Shown piece after piece: positions 1 to 9,041 of a stretch of 64,000 bases of DNA (position 1 is its first letter; the number at the start of each line of letters is the position of its first letter). The DNA is taken from NCBI GenBank assembly GCA_039806955.1, contig JBDHQI010000007.1, positions 81,838-145,837 on the forward strand. The letters run 5' to 3'. The notes below the pieces were generated by a model. It saw nothing but the letters and a program-made list of their open reading frames with translations. It did no database searches and was not told the origin of the DNA. Source of the stretch: JADLHS01 sp039806955 (GTDB lineage Bacteria; Verrucomicrobiota; Verrucomicrobiia; Limisphaerales; JADLHS01). A program made the translations under genes and the position numbers.

Positions 1-12
1 GGGACGCCGCCG

Positions 13-1029
13 TTACCAACCCAGCACGTGCGCGAAGACCAGCGGCGCAACAATGGTCGCATCCGATTCAATGATGAATTTGGGCGTCTTCACGCCGAGT
101 TTGCCCCAGGTGATTTTTTCGTTCGGCACCGCGCCGGAATAGCTTCCGTAACTCGTGGTTGAATCGCTGATCTGACAAAAATATCCCCAGAGCGGCACGT
201 TGGTGCGGCCCAGGTCTTGATGCAACATCGGCACGACGCAAATCGGAAAATCCCCGGAAATGCCGCCGCCAATCTGAAACATGCCGAGCGAACTCTTCTT
301 CGTTGCAGTCTTGGAATAGAACTCCGCCAGCCAGGTCATGTATTCGATGCCCGTGCGCACAGTATGCACATTTTTGATTTCGCCGCGAATCACCGCCGCC
401 GCAAACATGTTGCCCAACGTGGAATCCTCCCAACCCGGCACCACGATGGGCAGATTTTTTTCCGCCGCCGCCAGCATCCAGGAATCTTTCGGGTCAATCT
501 GATAGTATTTCTTGTACTTTCCGCCGCGCAAAACTTGATACAAAAATTCATGCGGGAAAAAGCGTGCTCCCTTGCGATCCGCCGCCGCCCAGACCTCCAG
601 CATCGCCTTTTCCATGCGCCGCATGGCTTCACCTTCGGGAATGCACGTGTCCGTGACGCGGTTCATGTGACGTTTAAGCAATGCGTTCTCATCCTCCGCG
701 CTCAAGCTGCGGTAATGCGGCACCCGCTCGTAATAATCATGCGCGACCAGATTGAAAACGTCCTCCTCCAGATTCGCGCCGGTGCAGGTGATGAGTTGCA
801 CCTTGTCGCGACGAATCATTTCCGCAAGCGACAAACCCAACTCCGCCGTACTCATCGCGCCGCCCAGAGTGATCATCATTTTGCCGTCCGCCGCCAGATG
901 CGCGGAATAACCATTGGCCGCGTCAACCAACGCCGCCGCGTTGAAATGACGATAGTGATGCTGAATGAACCGCGAAATGGGTCCGCCCGTCAGTTTCGAT
1001 TTGGAAGACTTCAATTTTTTCATACTCAA
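13..1029 (-). CDS. Deoxyhypusine synthase-like protein
   Basis: The 338-residue protein matches the deoxyhypusine synthase family over its whole length. These enzymes move an aminobutyl group from spermidine using NAD. Visible family signatures are TGANLEED (residues 83-90), the GWEDSTLGN segment in the middle, and WGK near the C-terminus, where K310 corresponds to the lysine that forms the enzyme-imine intermediate in eukaryotic enzymes. Bacteria lack eIF5A, the classical substrate, so the bacterial job is uncertain. Related bacterial proteins have been linked to polyamine or homospermidine metabolism. It is transcribed away from the tRNA gene downstream. The first ATG is used; a second (M3) follows directly. 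The family call is secure; the reaction is not. Confidence 0.88.
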   Translation of the reverse strand: MSMKKLKSSKSKLTGGPISRFIQHHYRHFNAAALVDAANGYSAHLAADGKMMITLGGAMSTAELGLSLAEMIRRDKVQLITCTGANLEEDVFNLVAHDYYERVPHYRSLSAEDENALLKRHMNRVTDTCIPEGEAMRRMEKAMLEVWAAADRKGARFFPHEFLYQVLRGGKYKKYYQIDPKDSWMLAAAEKNLPIVVPGWEDSTLGNMFAAAVIRGEIKNVHTVRTGIEYMTWLAEFYSKTATKKSSLGMFQIGGGISGDFPICVVPMLHQDLGRTNVPLWGYFCQISDSTTSYGSYSGAVPNEKITWGKLGVKTPKFIIESDATIVAPLVFAHVLGW

Positions 1030-1161
1030 CCGCTACATGGTAGCAAGTGCCCGCGAAACGGAAATCTAAAAACCGTTTGTCATTGATGCGTCGCGCGCGA
1101 TTGACGCTTGAAAAACAAGCTTGCGTCAGTCTGGCGATCAGGCAAGATGGCACTCCCTTAT

Positions 1162-1238
<77 letters not shown>

Positions 1239-1244
1239 ATTTCC

Positions 1245-1275
1245 GGCCATAAAACCCTAGTTTTATGGCCTTTTT
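1245..1275 (+). terminator. Rho-independent terminator of the tRNA
   Basis: A perfect 10-bp stem, GGCCATAAAA paired with TTTTATGGCC around a CCCTAG loop, is followed by five T residues. It begins 7 bases after the CCA end of the tRNA, so it should terminate that transcript. Confidence 0.92.
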
Positions 1276-1385
1276 ATTGGAGGCTTAACCATCCTTGAAG
1301 AGAGTTTCAGAAAGGTTGCGAAACATGGCGAACTTCCTGAAATAACGCGGTCATGGCCTGTCCTAAACTACAAACCCAACGCATT

Positions 1386-1494
1386 CCTCCGCCTGAAGGC
1401 GGGACTACAAGCGATCGTACTCCCCGTTCGTAGTTCCGACTTTAGCCGGAATAACCTTTCCCCCGTCGTTCGTAGTCCCGGCTTCAGCCGGAAC
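1386..1494. repeat. Dispersed palindromic repeats, three copies
   Basis: Three related units lie in the stretch 1276-1628, which otherwise holds no gene I can see. Units at 1429-1452 and 1471-1494 read cgtagt(t/c)ccg...agccggaa(t/c). The unit at 1386-1409 is the same element inverted (cctgaaggcgggactac). Each core is an imperfect palindrome of the form CCGgcTTcAGCCGG and could form a hairpin. They resemble the short repetitive intergenic elements common in Verrucomicrobiota genomes. No function is evident. Confidence 0.65.
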
Positions 1495-1628
1495 ATTCCA
1501 TCCGCGATTCCATCTTTATCACGCGAATGCACCGCTTACGTCGCCCGAGGCCGCTTCTCCTCATCGTGCATAGTTTAAGTGTAATTCCAGTTTGACTCGT
1601 TCGCGCATTTGTTCAGTGTAACTTGCGG

Positions 1629-3188
1629 ATGCAACGGGAAAACCATCGCCCGCCACTGGCGCCGCGCGACGTCGCGCGCTGGCAGAAGGCGCAGGCGCAA
1701 CTGCTCAGCGGTCAGAGCGGCCCGGCGTTGCGCTTGTACCGTGAACTGGTCGGTCGTTGTTCTCAAAGCGCCGAGTTGTGGTTTGAGCTGGGCAATGCCG
1801 CCGCGGGCGAGTTGGATTTTCCGCAAGCGAATCAAGCGTATCAACGGGCCTTGGAACTCGCCCCGGGCAATGCCTCGTTGCTGGGGCTGATTGGGCATCA
1901 ATATCTCGGGCTGCGCCAGTTGGATGATGCGCGCGCCTGCTTTGAACGCGCGGTGAGCGCCGCGCCGGATTTGGTGGACGCGCATATCAATCTCGCCGTC
2001 TGGTTCGAGAAGGAACGCCGATTGGACGAAGCGTGGGCGTGCGTCGAGGCGTGTCGGAACAAGCATCCGCGCGACGATCAAGTCCGTTACTTTCGCGCGT
2101 TTCTATTGCATCGCAAAAAGCAGCATGAGGCGGCGGAGACGGAGTTGCGGGATTTGATCAAGTCCGGCCCGCAATATCCTTACGTCAAATACGCCAGCCG
2201 CCATTTGTTGGGCGTGGTGCTGGATCAACTCAGACAATATGACGAGGCGCTCAAATGGCTGCTCGAGGCCAAGGCACAGGTGCGCTTGATCACTGATACG
2301 CGCCGACTGGAGCGGAGTTATGACGAAACCGATCGCCAACGTCGCGCGCTGTTGGCGCAATTGACGCCGGACCACATTCGGCGTTGGCGGGCCGAGCCGC
2401 CCGCTACCACGGAGCGGTATCAAGTCGCTTTCCTCGGCGGCCATCCCCGAAGCGGCACGACGTTGTTGGAACAGATCATGGACGCACACCCCGAGGTGCT
2501 GGCGTTTGATGAACCCAGCTCGTTCATGCAGGAAATTGCCAATCCTCTCATGCCGGCTCCGGGCGTGAAGCTCGGTCACGCCACGCTGGACGCGCAGCCG
2601 GTATCGCGCCGCGCTGAAATGCGCCAGCGTTATCTCAAGAGTTTGTTGCGCGAAATTCCGGCGGAACCGACCGCTCGGATTTTGTTGGATAAAAACCCCT
2701 CACCAACCATGGCGTTGAACTTGTGGCTGCGGATTTTTCCCGAGTTGAAGGTCATCATCGCGTTGCGCGATCCGCGCGACGTCATCATCAGTTGTTTTTT
2801 TCTGAACATCATGTTGAACGCCACCAACGTGAATTTTTTGAGTCTCGAGCGCACCGCCAAACACTACGCGGACCTGATGGATGTCTGGTTGCGACTGCGG
2901 GAGTTGGGCGGTTTCGATTGGATAGAAACACGCTACGAGGATGTGGTGGCCCATCTGGCGGAGGAGGGGCGGCGCGTGACGAACTTTCTCGGGCTGACGT
3001 GGCATCCAGATCAGGCGCGCTATCATGAAGCTGCGCGGCGCAAGGTGCTTTACGCGCCGACTTATCACGACGTGACGCAACCAGTGTATCGCCGGGCAAT
3101 CGGTCGCTGGCAACGGTACGCCGCCGTGCTCGAACCGCTCCAATCACGCCTCGCGCCGTATTGCCGCACGTTTGGCTACGCCACTTGA
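1629..3188 (+). CDS. TPR-sulfotransferase fusion protein
   Basis: The N-terminal half (to about residue 240) is built of tetratricopeptide repeats, for example the LG..AAGELDFPQANQAY and LR..DDARACFERA units. The C-terminal half is a PAPS-dependent sulfotransferase. It has the 5'-phosphosulfate loop GHPRSGTTLLEQ near residue 272 and the 3'-phosphate-binding segment RDPRDVIIS near 382. Proteins with this order of domains are predicted to sulfate a protein or glycan acceptor; the acceptor here is unknown. I start at ATG 1629; a TTG two codons earlier is possible. There is no signal peptide, so it is probably cytoplasmic. Its last 45 bases overlap the end of the convergent histidine kinase gene. 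Confidence 0.88.
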   Translation: MQRENHRPPLAPRDVARWQKAQAQLLSGQSGPALRLYRELVGRCSQSAELWFELGNAAAGELDFPQANQAYQRALELAPGNASLLGLIGHQYLGLRQLDDARACFERAVSAAPDLVDAHINLAVWFEKERRLDEAWACVEACRNKHPRDDQVRYFRAFLLHRKKQHEAAETELRDLIKSGPQYPYVKYASRHLLGVVLDQLRQYDEALKWLLEAKAQVRLITDTRRLERSYDETDRQRRALLAQLTPDHIRRWRAEPPATTERYQVAFLGGHPRSGTTLLEQIMDAHPEVLAFDEPSSFMQEIANPLMPAPGVKLGHATLDAQPVSRRAEMRQRYLKSLLREIPAEPTARILLDKNPSPTMALNLWLRIFPELKVIIALRDPRDVIISCFFLNIMLNATNVNFLSLERTAKHYADLMDVWLRLRELGGFDWIETRYEDVVAHLAEEGRRVTNFLGLTWHPDQARYHEAARRKVLYAPTYHDVTQPVYRRAIGRWQRYAAVLEPLQSRLAPYCRTFGYAT

Positions 3189-5003
3189 TGACGTGTCGTC
3201 CGGGCCGGCGGCGTCCAGCACGAAGAAAAATTCGCTGCCCTGGCCCGGAATACTTTGCATGCCCACCCACCCGCCGTGAGCCACGATGATTTCGCGCGCG
3301 ATGGAAAGTCCCAGGCCGGCGCCAGTCTTGGTTTGGCCGGGCACGCGGAAAAAGCGGTCGAAAATGCGCGCCTGATATTCCGGCGCCACGCCGGGACCGC
3401 GGTCGGTCACGCTGAAACACACGCTGCCATCCGCCAGGCGCCGGGCCGCCACCAGGATTGTTTCGTGCGGCGGCGAATGGTTCATCGCGTTGTCGATGAA
3501 GTTTTGAAACACATGTCCGATTTGCTGCGGATCCACCAACACTGCGGGCAAATCTGTCGGCACCCGGGTCACGAGTTTGAAGCCGCGCGCGGCAATAAGA
3601 CTTTGCGTTTCTTCGAGGACGCTGGCGATCAATGCCTGCGCGGGAATGATTTCCCGGTGCAAACTAGAATCGCCCGCCTCGAGCCGCGCTATATCCAGCA
3701 ACGCATCCAACATGCGGAGCAATCGTTCGGAATCTTTCCGCGCCGTGGCCACCAGTTCGGCTTGCGACGCGTTCAGCGGCCCCACGCTTTTCTCGTGCAA
3801 CATGTGCAACACCATGCGCACGCTGGTGAGCGGCGTTTTCAACTCATGACTGACCGTGCCCACCAGGTTGGTTTTGGCGTCATCCAACAGGCGAAAGCGC
3901 GTCACATCGTGCAACACCACCGCCACTCCGATTGTTTTGGTCTCCGCTTCGCGCATGATGTGCAGGCGCGGCAAAAAGGCCCGATCCCGATCCTTGACCC
4001 GTAACGTCACGACCGCCTCGAAACTGTCCGGGAGAAAATCCTGATTTTCCGCCAGCACCCGCTGGACGGCGTGCGTCAGTTTGGGGGGCAGCGTTCCTGA
4101 CAATTCCAGTTCCGCGCTCAATTCTTCCGCCGCGCGATTGCTCAACTCGATCTGTCCTTGCGGGTCCAGGATGAACACCGGATCGGAAAACGAGGCCAGC
4201 GCCGACTCCATGGTGCGGTGCAGCCGGACAATTTGTTCCGTGGTGCTTTCCCGGTACGTGTTCAACTGCGCGGCCATTTTGTTAAACGTCTCCGCCAATT
4301 CTCCCAGTTCATCTTCCGAAAGCACCGGCACGGTCTGCGCCAGATTGCCTTGTCCGATTTCCCGCGCCGCACTGGTCAGGGTCTGGATCGGACGCAGGAT
4401 GGCGCGGCCAAGTTTGTAGCTCGCGTAACCCAACAATAGCAAAGCCACCCCCAGGCCCAGGGCCAGGACGCCCATGATGGTGCGGTTGGCTTGCTTGATG
4501 GTTTCCGCCGTGCCGAAAATGTTTTTCTTGTTGGTTTCCCGCCAGCGCTCCAGCAACACGTCAATCGCCAGTTTCTTGGGAATGATCTGCTGATCGTAGA
4601 TGGCGTGTTGCTCCGGCGCCGATGCGTTCGGACGGAGCATCTGCGCCCCCTCGAATCGCAGCGCCACAAAGTTCGTGCGCAATTGTTGCAGTAAATCGGC
4701 CTGGACTTGCGCCACCAGATTGGACGATTGCGAGGTCAGTTGTTCCTCAAACAGGCGGGCGTTGGTGTCAAACATCAACTGCGCCGCCGCCGGGTCTTCC
4801 GTCCGCGACCGTTGCAAGGCGGTGTCCATGCGGTCCGCCGCTTCCACCATCTTCGCCGCGGCATTATCGCGCTGATAATTCTCCGTCACCGTTTGATCTA
4901 CGCTCGCCGCCAGACGCGAAACCAGCACCATGGCAAAGGCGCCGACCGCCATCAGGATCAGCACGAACGGAATAAGGTGTAGAAGAATTCGCGTGCGGAG
5001 CAT
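3144..5003 (-). CDS. HAMP-PAS sensor histidine kinase
   Basis: This is a membrane sensor kinase of 619 residues. It has transmembrane helix 1 (about 8-28), a periplasmic helical sensor region (30-175), helix 2 (176-196), HAMP (197-250), PAS (about 268-370), and a HisKA domain with the phospho-acceptor H386 in VSHELKTPLTS. An ATPase domain follows with an N box (NFIDNAMNHS) and a DRGPGVAP G box. The C-terminal tail past the G2 box (GAGLGLSIAREI) overlaps the antisense end of the sulfotransferase gene and looks like a readthrough extension. The sigma54 response regulator lies 24 bases upstream on the same strand, so the two almost certainly form a two-component system. The signal sensed is unknown. 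Confidence 0.92.
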   Translation of the reverse strand: MLRTRILLHLIPFVLILMAVGAFAMVLVSRLAASVDQTVTENYQRDNAAAKMVEAADRMDTALQRSRTEDPAAAQLMFDTNARLFEEQLTSQSSNLVAQVQADLLQQLRTNFVALRFEGAQMLRPNASAPEQHAIYDQQIIPKKLAIDVLLERWRETNKKNIFGTAETIKQANRTIMGVLALGLGVALLLLGYASYKLGRAILRPIQTLTSAAREIGQGNLAQTVPVLSEDELGELAETFNKMAAQLNTYRESTTEQIVRLHRTMESALASFSDPVFILDPQGQIELSNRAAEELSAELELSGTLPPKLTHAVQRVLAENQDFLPDSFEAVVTLRVKDRDRAFLPRLHIMREAETKTIGVAVVLHDVTRFRLLDDAKTNLVGTVSHELKTPLTSVRMVLHMLHEKSVGPLNASQAELVATARKDSERLLRMLDALLDIARLEAGDSSLHREIIPAQALIASVLEETQSLIAARGFKLVTRVPTDLPAVLVDPQQIGHVFQNFIDNAMNHSPPHETILVAARRLADGSVCFSVTDRGPGVAPEYQARIFDRFFRVPGQTKTGAGLGLSIAREIIVAHGGWVGMQSIPGQGSEFFFVLDAAGPDDTSSSGVAKRAAIRREA

Positions 5004-5027
5004 GGTGGCGAGCCTCAGGGCGCGAGG

Positions 5028-6368
5028 TTAGAGTCCCATTTTCTTTTTGCGCTCATAAAGGGTGCCCCGTGAAATGCCGAGCAACTGCGCGGCTTCCTCC
5101 ATGGTTTTGGTTTGCGCGAGCACCCGACGGATGTGCTCGGTTTCAATCTGATCCAGCGACACCTTCATGCCCACGCTTACTTCCGCCGGGGCACCCCAAT
5201 TGTGGGGATCGAACAGATCCGGTAAATCCGCAGGCACGATCTCGCCGCCATTGGCAAAGATGACCGCGTGTTCGATGACGTTGCGCAATTCGCGCAAATT
5301 TCCCGGCCAATGATAGGCTTCGAGCGCGGCCCAGGTTGCCGTCGAAAATCCGGTGAGGCGCTTGCCGCATTGTGCGCTGAAAAATTTAAGGCAACCCGCC
5401 GCCAGCGTTTTGAGGTCCCGCCGCCGCTCCCGTAACGGCGGCATCCGAATCGCGATCACGTTCAGCCGGTAAAATAAATCTTCGCGAAACGTCTTTTCCG
5501 CGACGGCGGTGGTGAGGTTGCGATTGGTGGCGGCGATTACCCGCACGTTGGCGCGGCGCATTTTGGCTTCGCCCACGCGTTCGTATTCTTTCTCTTGCAA
5601 CAGCCGGAGCAGCTTGGGTTGAATCGCCAGCGGCAGCTCGCCGATTTCATCCAGGAACAAGGTGCCGCCCTCGGCCAGGGCGACTTTGCCCCACGTGTCG
5701 CTCGAAGCGCCGGTGTAAGCGCCTTTCACCCGACCGAACAATTCACTTTCCAACAACTCGGACGAGAGGCTGGGGCAATTGATGGTCACGAACGGTTTAT
5801 CCTTGAACGGACTGCGCTCGTGCATCGCCCGCGCCAGCATGCTTTTGCCCGTGCCGCTCTCCCCCAGCAACAGCACCGTGGCCGCTGAATCCGCCGCGCG
5901 AAACGCCAGGCTGAACACTTTTTCCATGGCTGGCTCGGCCGATTCCATGACCGTCGGCGGCGTGTCTCCGGTCAGTTGCGCTTCCAGGGTGGCAATGCGG
6001 CCTGACAACGACCGCGCTTCGCTGATTTTGCGCAGCAATTGTCGGATCTGTTCCGGCGTAAATGGTTTGGGGATGTAATCTTTTGCCCCGCGTCGCATCG
6101 CTTCCACCGCGCTGTCAATCGAGGCGTAGGCGGTGAACACCACCACGTCGAGATTCGCGTTGTTGCGGAGTAGTTGCGGCAGCACCTCCAAACCGTTTTC
6201 ACCTTCAAGCTTCAGATCGAGAAAACACAGATCGAATTGTGCCCGCTCCAGTTCGCGCAGTGCCGCTGCGGTGTCCGCCACGCCCACCACCTCGCATCCC
6301 AACCCTTTCAGCATCACGGCCAGAGTGGTGCGAATGCTCGCTTCGTCGTCGAGAATCAGAATACGCAT
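5028..6368 (-). CDS. NtrC-type sigma54 response regulator
   Basis: A 446-residue enhancer-binding regulator. It has a receiver domain (1-118) with phospho-acceptor D51 and conserved K101. The AAA+ domain has Walker A GESGTGKS (169-176), the sigma54-contacting loop GAYTGA (216-221, with Tyr in place of the usual Phe), and Walker B GGTLFLDE. A Fis-type helix-turn-helix at the C-terminus reads EEAAQLLGISRGTLYERKKK. I start at the ATG giving MRILILDDE, because the reading frame upstream of it is not receiver-like. It should activate RNA polymerase-sigma54 promoters in response to the kinase encoded just downstream in the same operon. A candidate sigma54 promoter lies at 6740. Confidence 0.94.
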   Translation of the reverse strand: MRILILDDEASIRTTLAVMLKGLGCEVVGVADTAAALRELERAQFDLCFLDLKLEGENGLEVLPQLLRNNANLDVVVFTAYASIDSAVEAMRRGAKDYIPKPFTPEQIRQLLRKISEARSLSGRIATLEAQLTGDTPPTVMESAEPAMEKVFSLAFRAADSAATVLLLGESGTGKSMLARAMHERSPFKDKPFVTINCPSLSSELLESELFGRVKGAYTGASSDTWGKVALAEGGTLFLDEIGELPLAIQPKLLRLLQEKEYERVGEAKMRRANVRVIAATNRNLTTAVAEKTFREDLFYRLNVIAIRMPPLRERRRDLKTLAAGCLKFFSAQCGKRLTGFSTATWAALEAYHWPGNLRELRNVIEHAVIFANGGEIVPADLPDLFDPHNWGAPAEVSVGMKVSLDQIETEHIRRVLAQTKTMEEAAQLLGISRGTLYERKKKMGL

Positions 6369-6827
6369 GAATTGGTGGGGCCGTTCAGAATGGATTTCTC
6401 GCAGCCGATCCTGATCCGATCCCGCTGTAATGGTAAAGGTCATGCGCCGGTGAGGCGAGCAGGTTTCTCGCCGGCCCTCATTACGCGCCGGAATCCGCAA
6501 CGACTCCGGCGCGGTGGCGGAATCCCGTTGCGGCTTCGACTAATTTCTGAACGTCGCTCGTTCAGATTTTGCACCGGCTCTCGTCGCGCCCGCCCGCCCT
6601 TGTCTTTTGCGCGAACTTTTTTGCGTCTCTGCTTCCGTTCGCTCGTTGGTGCGAATCGTTGGATTGCCGCGCACTTCTTCTCTTTTAACTGCGGCTATTT
6701 TTTCAGCCACCCGGAGCGTGCGTTTCGCATCCGCGCTCATGGCATTGCCGCTGCTAAGGCGACTGCGTGCGAGTGCCTCTTTTCCAGAGGGTGAAGGGAG
6801 GTTGAACCAGATGCCAGTAGTTGCCTT
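6369..6827. other. Intergenic region between regulator and Fn3 gene
   Basis: This 459-base divergent intergenic stretch holds no coding region I can support. The only signal I see is the candidate sigma54 promoter listed at 6740-6755. The promoter of the regulator operon must also lie here but I cannot place it. Confidence 0.5.
6740..6755 (+). promoter_or_regulatory. Candidate sigma54 (-24/-12) promoter
   Basis: TGGCATTGCCGCTGCT fits the sigma54 pattern TGGCAC-N5-TTGCT, with invariant GG and GC dinucleotides exactly 10 bases apart. It points at the Fn3 gene starting at 6828 and lies in the divergent region beside a sigma54 activator gene. The -12 element reads CTGC rather than TTGC, and GG-N10-GC occurs by chance in GC-rich DNA, so confidence is modest. 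Confidence 0.4.
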
Positions 6828-7673
6828 ATGCGGAAAAATGTTGTGTTCCCGTGGAGCTCTCGGCTCCTTGTCATTCTGCCTGGATTGATTCTGCCGTGGC
6901 TCAGTTGGGCGCAGGAACTGGCTGCTCCCGTCAAGCTGCGTTGGAACGCCGCCGCGGATTCCAACGTGGCTGGTTACGCCGTGTATTTCGGACCGACGGT
7001 CACCGGCGCGTTGCAGCGGGTGGGTGTCGGCACCAACCTGGAAGTTACGCTTTCCAATCTATATGTGGGAACGACCTACCGGATTTACGCGGTTTCATAC
7101 AACGCGTTCGACTTGGAAAGCATTCCCTCGAATGAACTGCTTTACACGCCCACCGTTTCCGCCGTGCCGCCGACGGGTCAGAACGGCCGATTACAAATCA
7201 CCCGGCTCGCCGACGGGCGTATGCGGTTAAACACCACTGCGACCTCGGGCACGGTGGCGGCCATTCAATTTGCCCCCACGCCCAATGCGGTTTACTGGCA
7301 GACGTTGACCAACGTCACCGCCAATCGCACCGGCCAGATCATCGCGCTGGACGCCGCCGCCGCGTCGGTGGCGCAGCGGTTTTATCGGTTTGTCTCCGGT
7401 CCGCAACCGTTGCTCTCGCGGATCACGCTCACGCCGCCGACCAATGGCACGCTGCGGCTCGAATGGCTGGCGCCGCCCGGCGCCGTGACGCAGTTGCAAT
7501 CCGCCGGCAGTCCCAACGCAAAAATCTGGAACCCGCGCGCCACCCTCACGGCCGATGCCGAAGGTCGCACGGAGTATTGGACTCCCGTGTCGCCGACCTC
7601 GGAAGCGCAATTTTATCGGGTCATGATGGTGTCAGAGCCTACAACCTTATCGGGAACGCCGCGCTTCCGGTGA
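6828..7673 (+). CDS. Secreted fibronectin type III protein
   Basis: A 281-residue exported protein. It has a signal peptide of about 29 residues (RKNVV... hydrophobic core ... LSWAQ), then a fibronectin type III domain (about 35-110, core LRWNAAADSNVAGYAVYFG and YRIYAVSYNAFD). Two further beta-rich segments end in FYRF and FYRV, the module ending typical of Verrucomicrobiota extracellular proteins. The last 15 or so residues after FYRVMMV do not resemble the family, and mobile-element debris begins directly after the stop, so the original C-terminus may have been replaced. A binding or matrix role is likely; no catalytic motif is visible. Confidence 0.7.
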   Translation: MRKNVVFPWSSRLLVILPGLILPWLSWAQELAAPVKLRWNAAADSNVAGYAVYFGPTVTGALQRVGVGTNLEVTLSNLYVGTTYRIYAVSYNAFDLESIPSNELLYTPTVSAVPPTGQNGRLQITRLADGRMRLNTTATSGTVAAIQFAPTPNAVYWQTLTNVTANRTGQIIALDAAAASVAQRFYRFVSGPQPLLSRITLTPPTNGTLRLEWLAPPGAVTQLQSAGSPNAKIWNPRATLTADAEGRTEYWTPVSPTSEAQFYRVMMVSEPTTLSGTPRFR

Positions 7674-7699
7674 CGCTCCTGCTGGTTGACGTGGATTTC

Positions 7700-8607
7700 A
7701 AAATTTTGCCAACGCCCACCCAAGCCTGGCGACAAGTGGTGGTCGCCATCGCCGGAGTCAAATCGGATGCTTCCCGATATGATTATCGTAAGGGTGGTTT
7801 GACGGCGTGGCGACAAAAGGTTGACGCAACCCCCCTTTCGGTCATTACCCCTGCTGCAGTCGCCGATTGGAAAATTGCCCGCCTGCACCGGGCGGGCAGC
7901 GATCCACGACGGAAGCTCGAAGTCAACCGATCTTTCAATAGTTGGCTACGAAATACGAAAAGTCTTTTCAGCGACGCGATCATCTGCAACCAAACTTCCG
8001 CATAAAAGTTCCCAAATTCAAAGTGCCGAACGGCCAGCGCGGCGAACGGGAGGTGTACTGGTTTGAGACCGTGGACTTCGAGCGGCCTGGTTCAATGAAA
8101 TTCCAAGCGCCGGTTGGCGTCACTTATGAGGTGCTGGTAACCAAAGCGCGTCATGAACTGCGCGCAGCAAGTCCCGAAGCGTACAAACTGTTCCTCCTTT
8201 GTCTTTGTGCTGGCCTTCGCCGGGGCGAAGCGGACGTGTGCCTGTGGACGCAATTGAATGGGGACGACAATTCAATTCGAATCGAAGCCAACGGATACAT
8301 CGAACCCAAGCACGGTTCAGGCGGCACTGTGTATGTTGCCCCGCCATTGATGAAAGAACTGCACAGTTTCAAAGAACCGGGGCAAGACGGCTTCGTGGTC
8401 AATTCGCCTTTGGAGTGGAAGGCAACGACATATCTGCGCTACCGCTGCGAACCGCATTGGGGAACGCTCACCGAGTGGTTGGAGAGCAACGGTATCAACG
8501 CGAGGAAGAAAGTTCATGAGCTGCGAAAGCTTTTTGGTGATGCCATCGTCAAACGAAACGGAATCTTCGCTGGCAGTGCTCAACTTCGGCACTCGACGAT
8601 TCAGATG
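7700..8607 (+). pseudogene. Degenerate tyrosine recombinase (phage-type integrase)
   Basis: The core-binding domain is readable in one frame (ATPLSVITPAAVADWKIARL, then SFNSWLRNTKSLFSD), and the catalytic domain continues in another frame after a shift near 7983-7995 (NFRIKVPKFKVPNG onward). Catalytic-site elements remain: Arg in CAGLRRGE, His-x-x-Arg in VHELRK, and a second His in QLRHST. The gene stops being integrase-like at about 8607, just before the segment that should hold the nucleophilic tyrosine. From there the plus strand is the antisense of a relaxase fragment. N-terminal sequence is also missing. It cannot encode an active recombinase. Confidence 0.82.
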
Positions 8608-8609
8608 TT

Positions 8610-9040
8610 CGCCGACACCGCACGCGATAATCGCGCCCATCTTGTCCAGCCGTTCAAATGAGTCGCCCAACTTGCCCGCTGCCGCCGCTTCGACGGCTTG
8701 CCGATACGACCTGATTCGTTTGCGTTCCGCCTCGTCACGACCGAGAGTCGGGTCTTGCCGCCGAATTTTATGAAGCTCGACTGGCTTCACCCCGGCGTGA
8801 CGTTCGATGGCGAGCAGGGCGTCTGAAGCCTCGACTGCTCCGTGTTGCCGCGTATCGCCGGAGAGAACCAGCCGTCCGTGCCGCTCATGCATCAGCCGGA
8901 TAAGCTCCAACATCTGGTGTCCGCCAATCTGACCAGCTTCGTCCACGACGATGACTGCGCTTTCGGGCAATTCGCGCTTGAGCAGAAAATTGGCAACCGT
9001 CGTGAGCGACGGAAATCCCGCTTTTTCCATCTCTACGACT
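8610..9040 (-). pseudogene. Fragment of a MobF-type relaxase/helicase
   Basis: Read on the minus strand, this segment encodes part of the RecD-like helicase domain of TrwC/TraI-type conjugative relaxases. It has Walker B VIVVDEAGQ, then GRLVLSGDTRQHGAVEASD, then ELHKIRRQDP. Neither the relaxase active site nor the Walker A loop nor the C-terminus is present. Past about 8610 the reading frame runs into the antisense of the integrase, and upstream it ends at about 9040 where an unrelated coding fragment starts. It is a relic of a plasmid or integrative conjugative element. Confidence 0.75.
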
Positions 9041-9041
9041 T

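Noticed and set aside
1386..1494. Possible CRISPR array
   Set aside because: Only three imperfect units, one inverted, with irregular spacing and no cas genes.
6540..6794. Short frames in the region upstream of the Fn3 gene
   Set aside because: No start with a ribosome site, no domain, no consistent codon bias; treated as intergenic.
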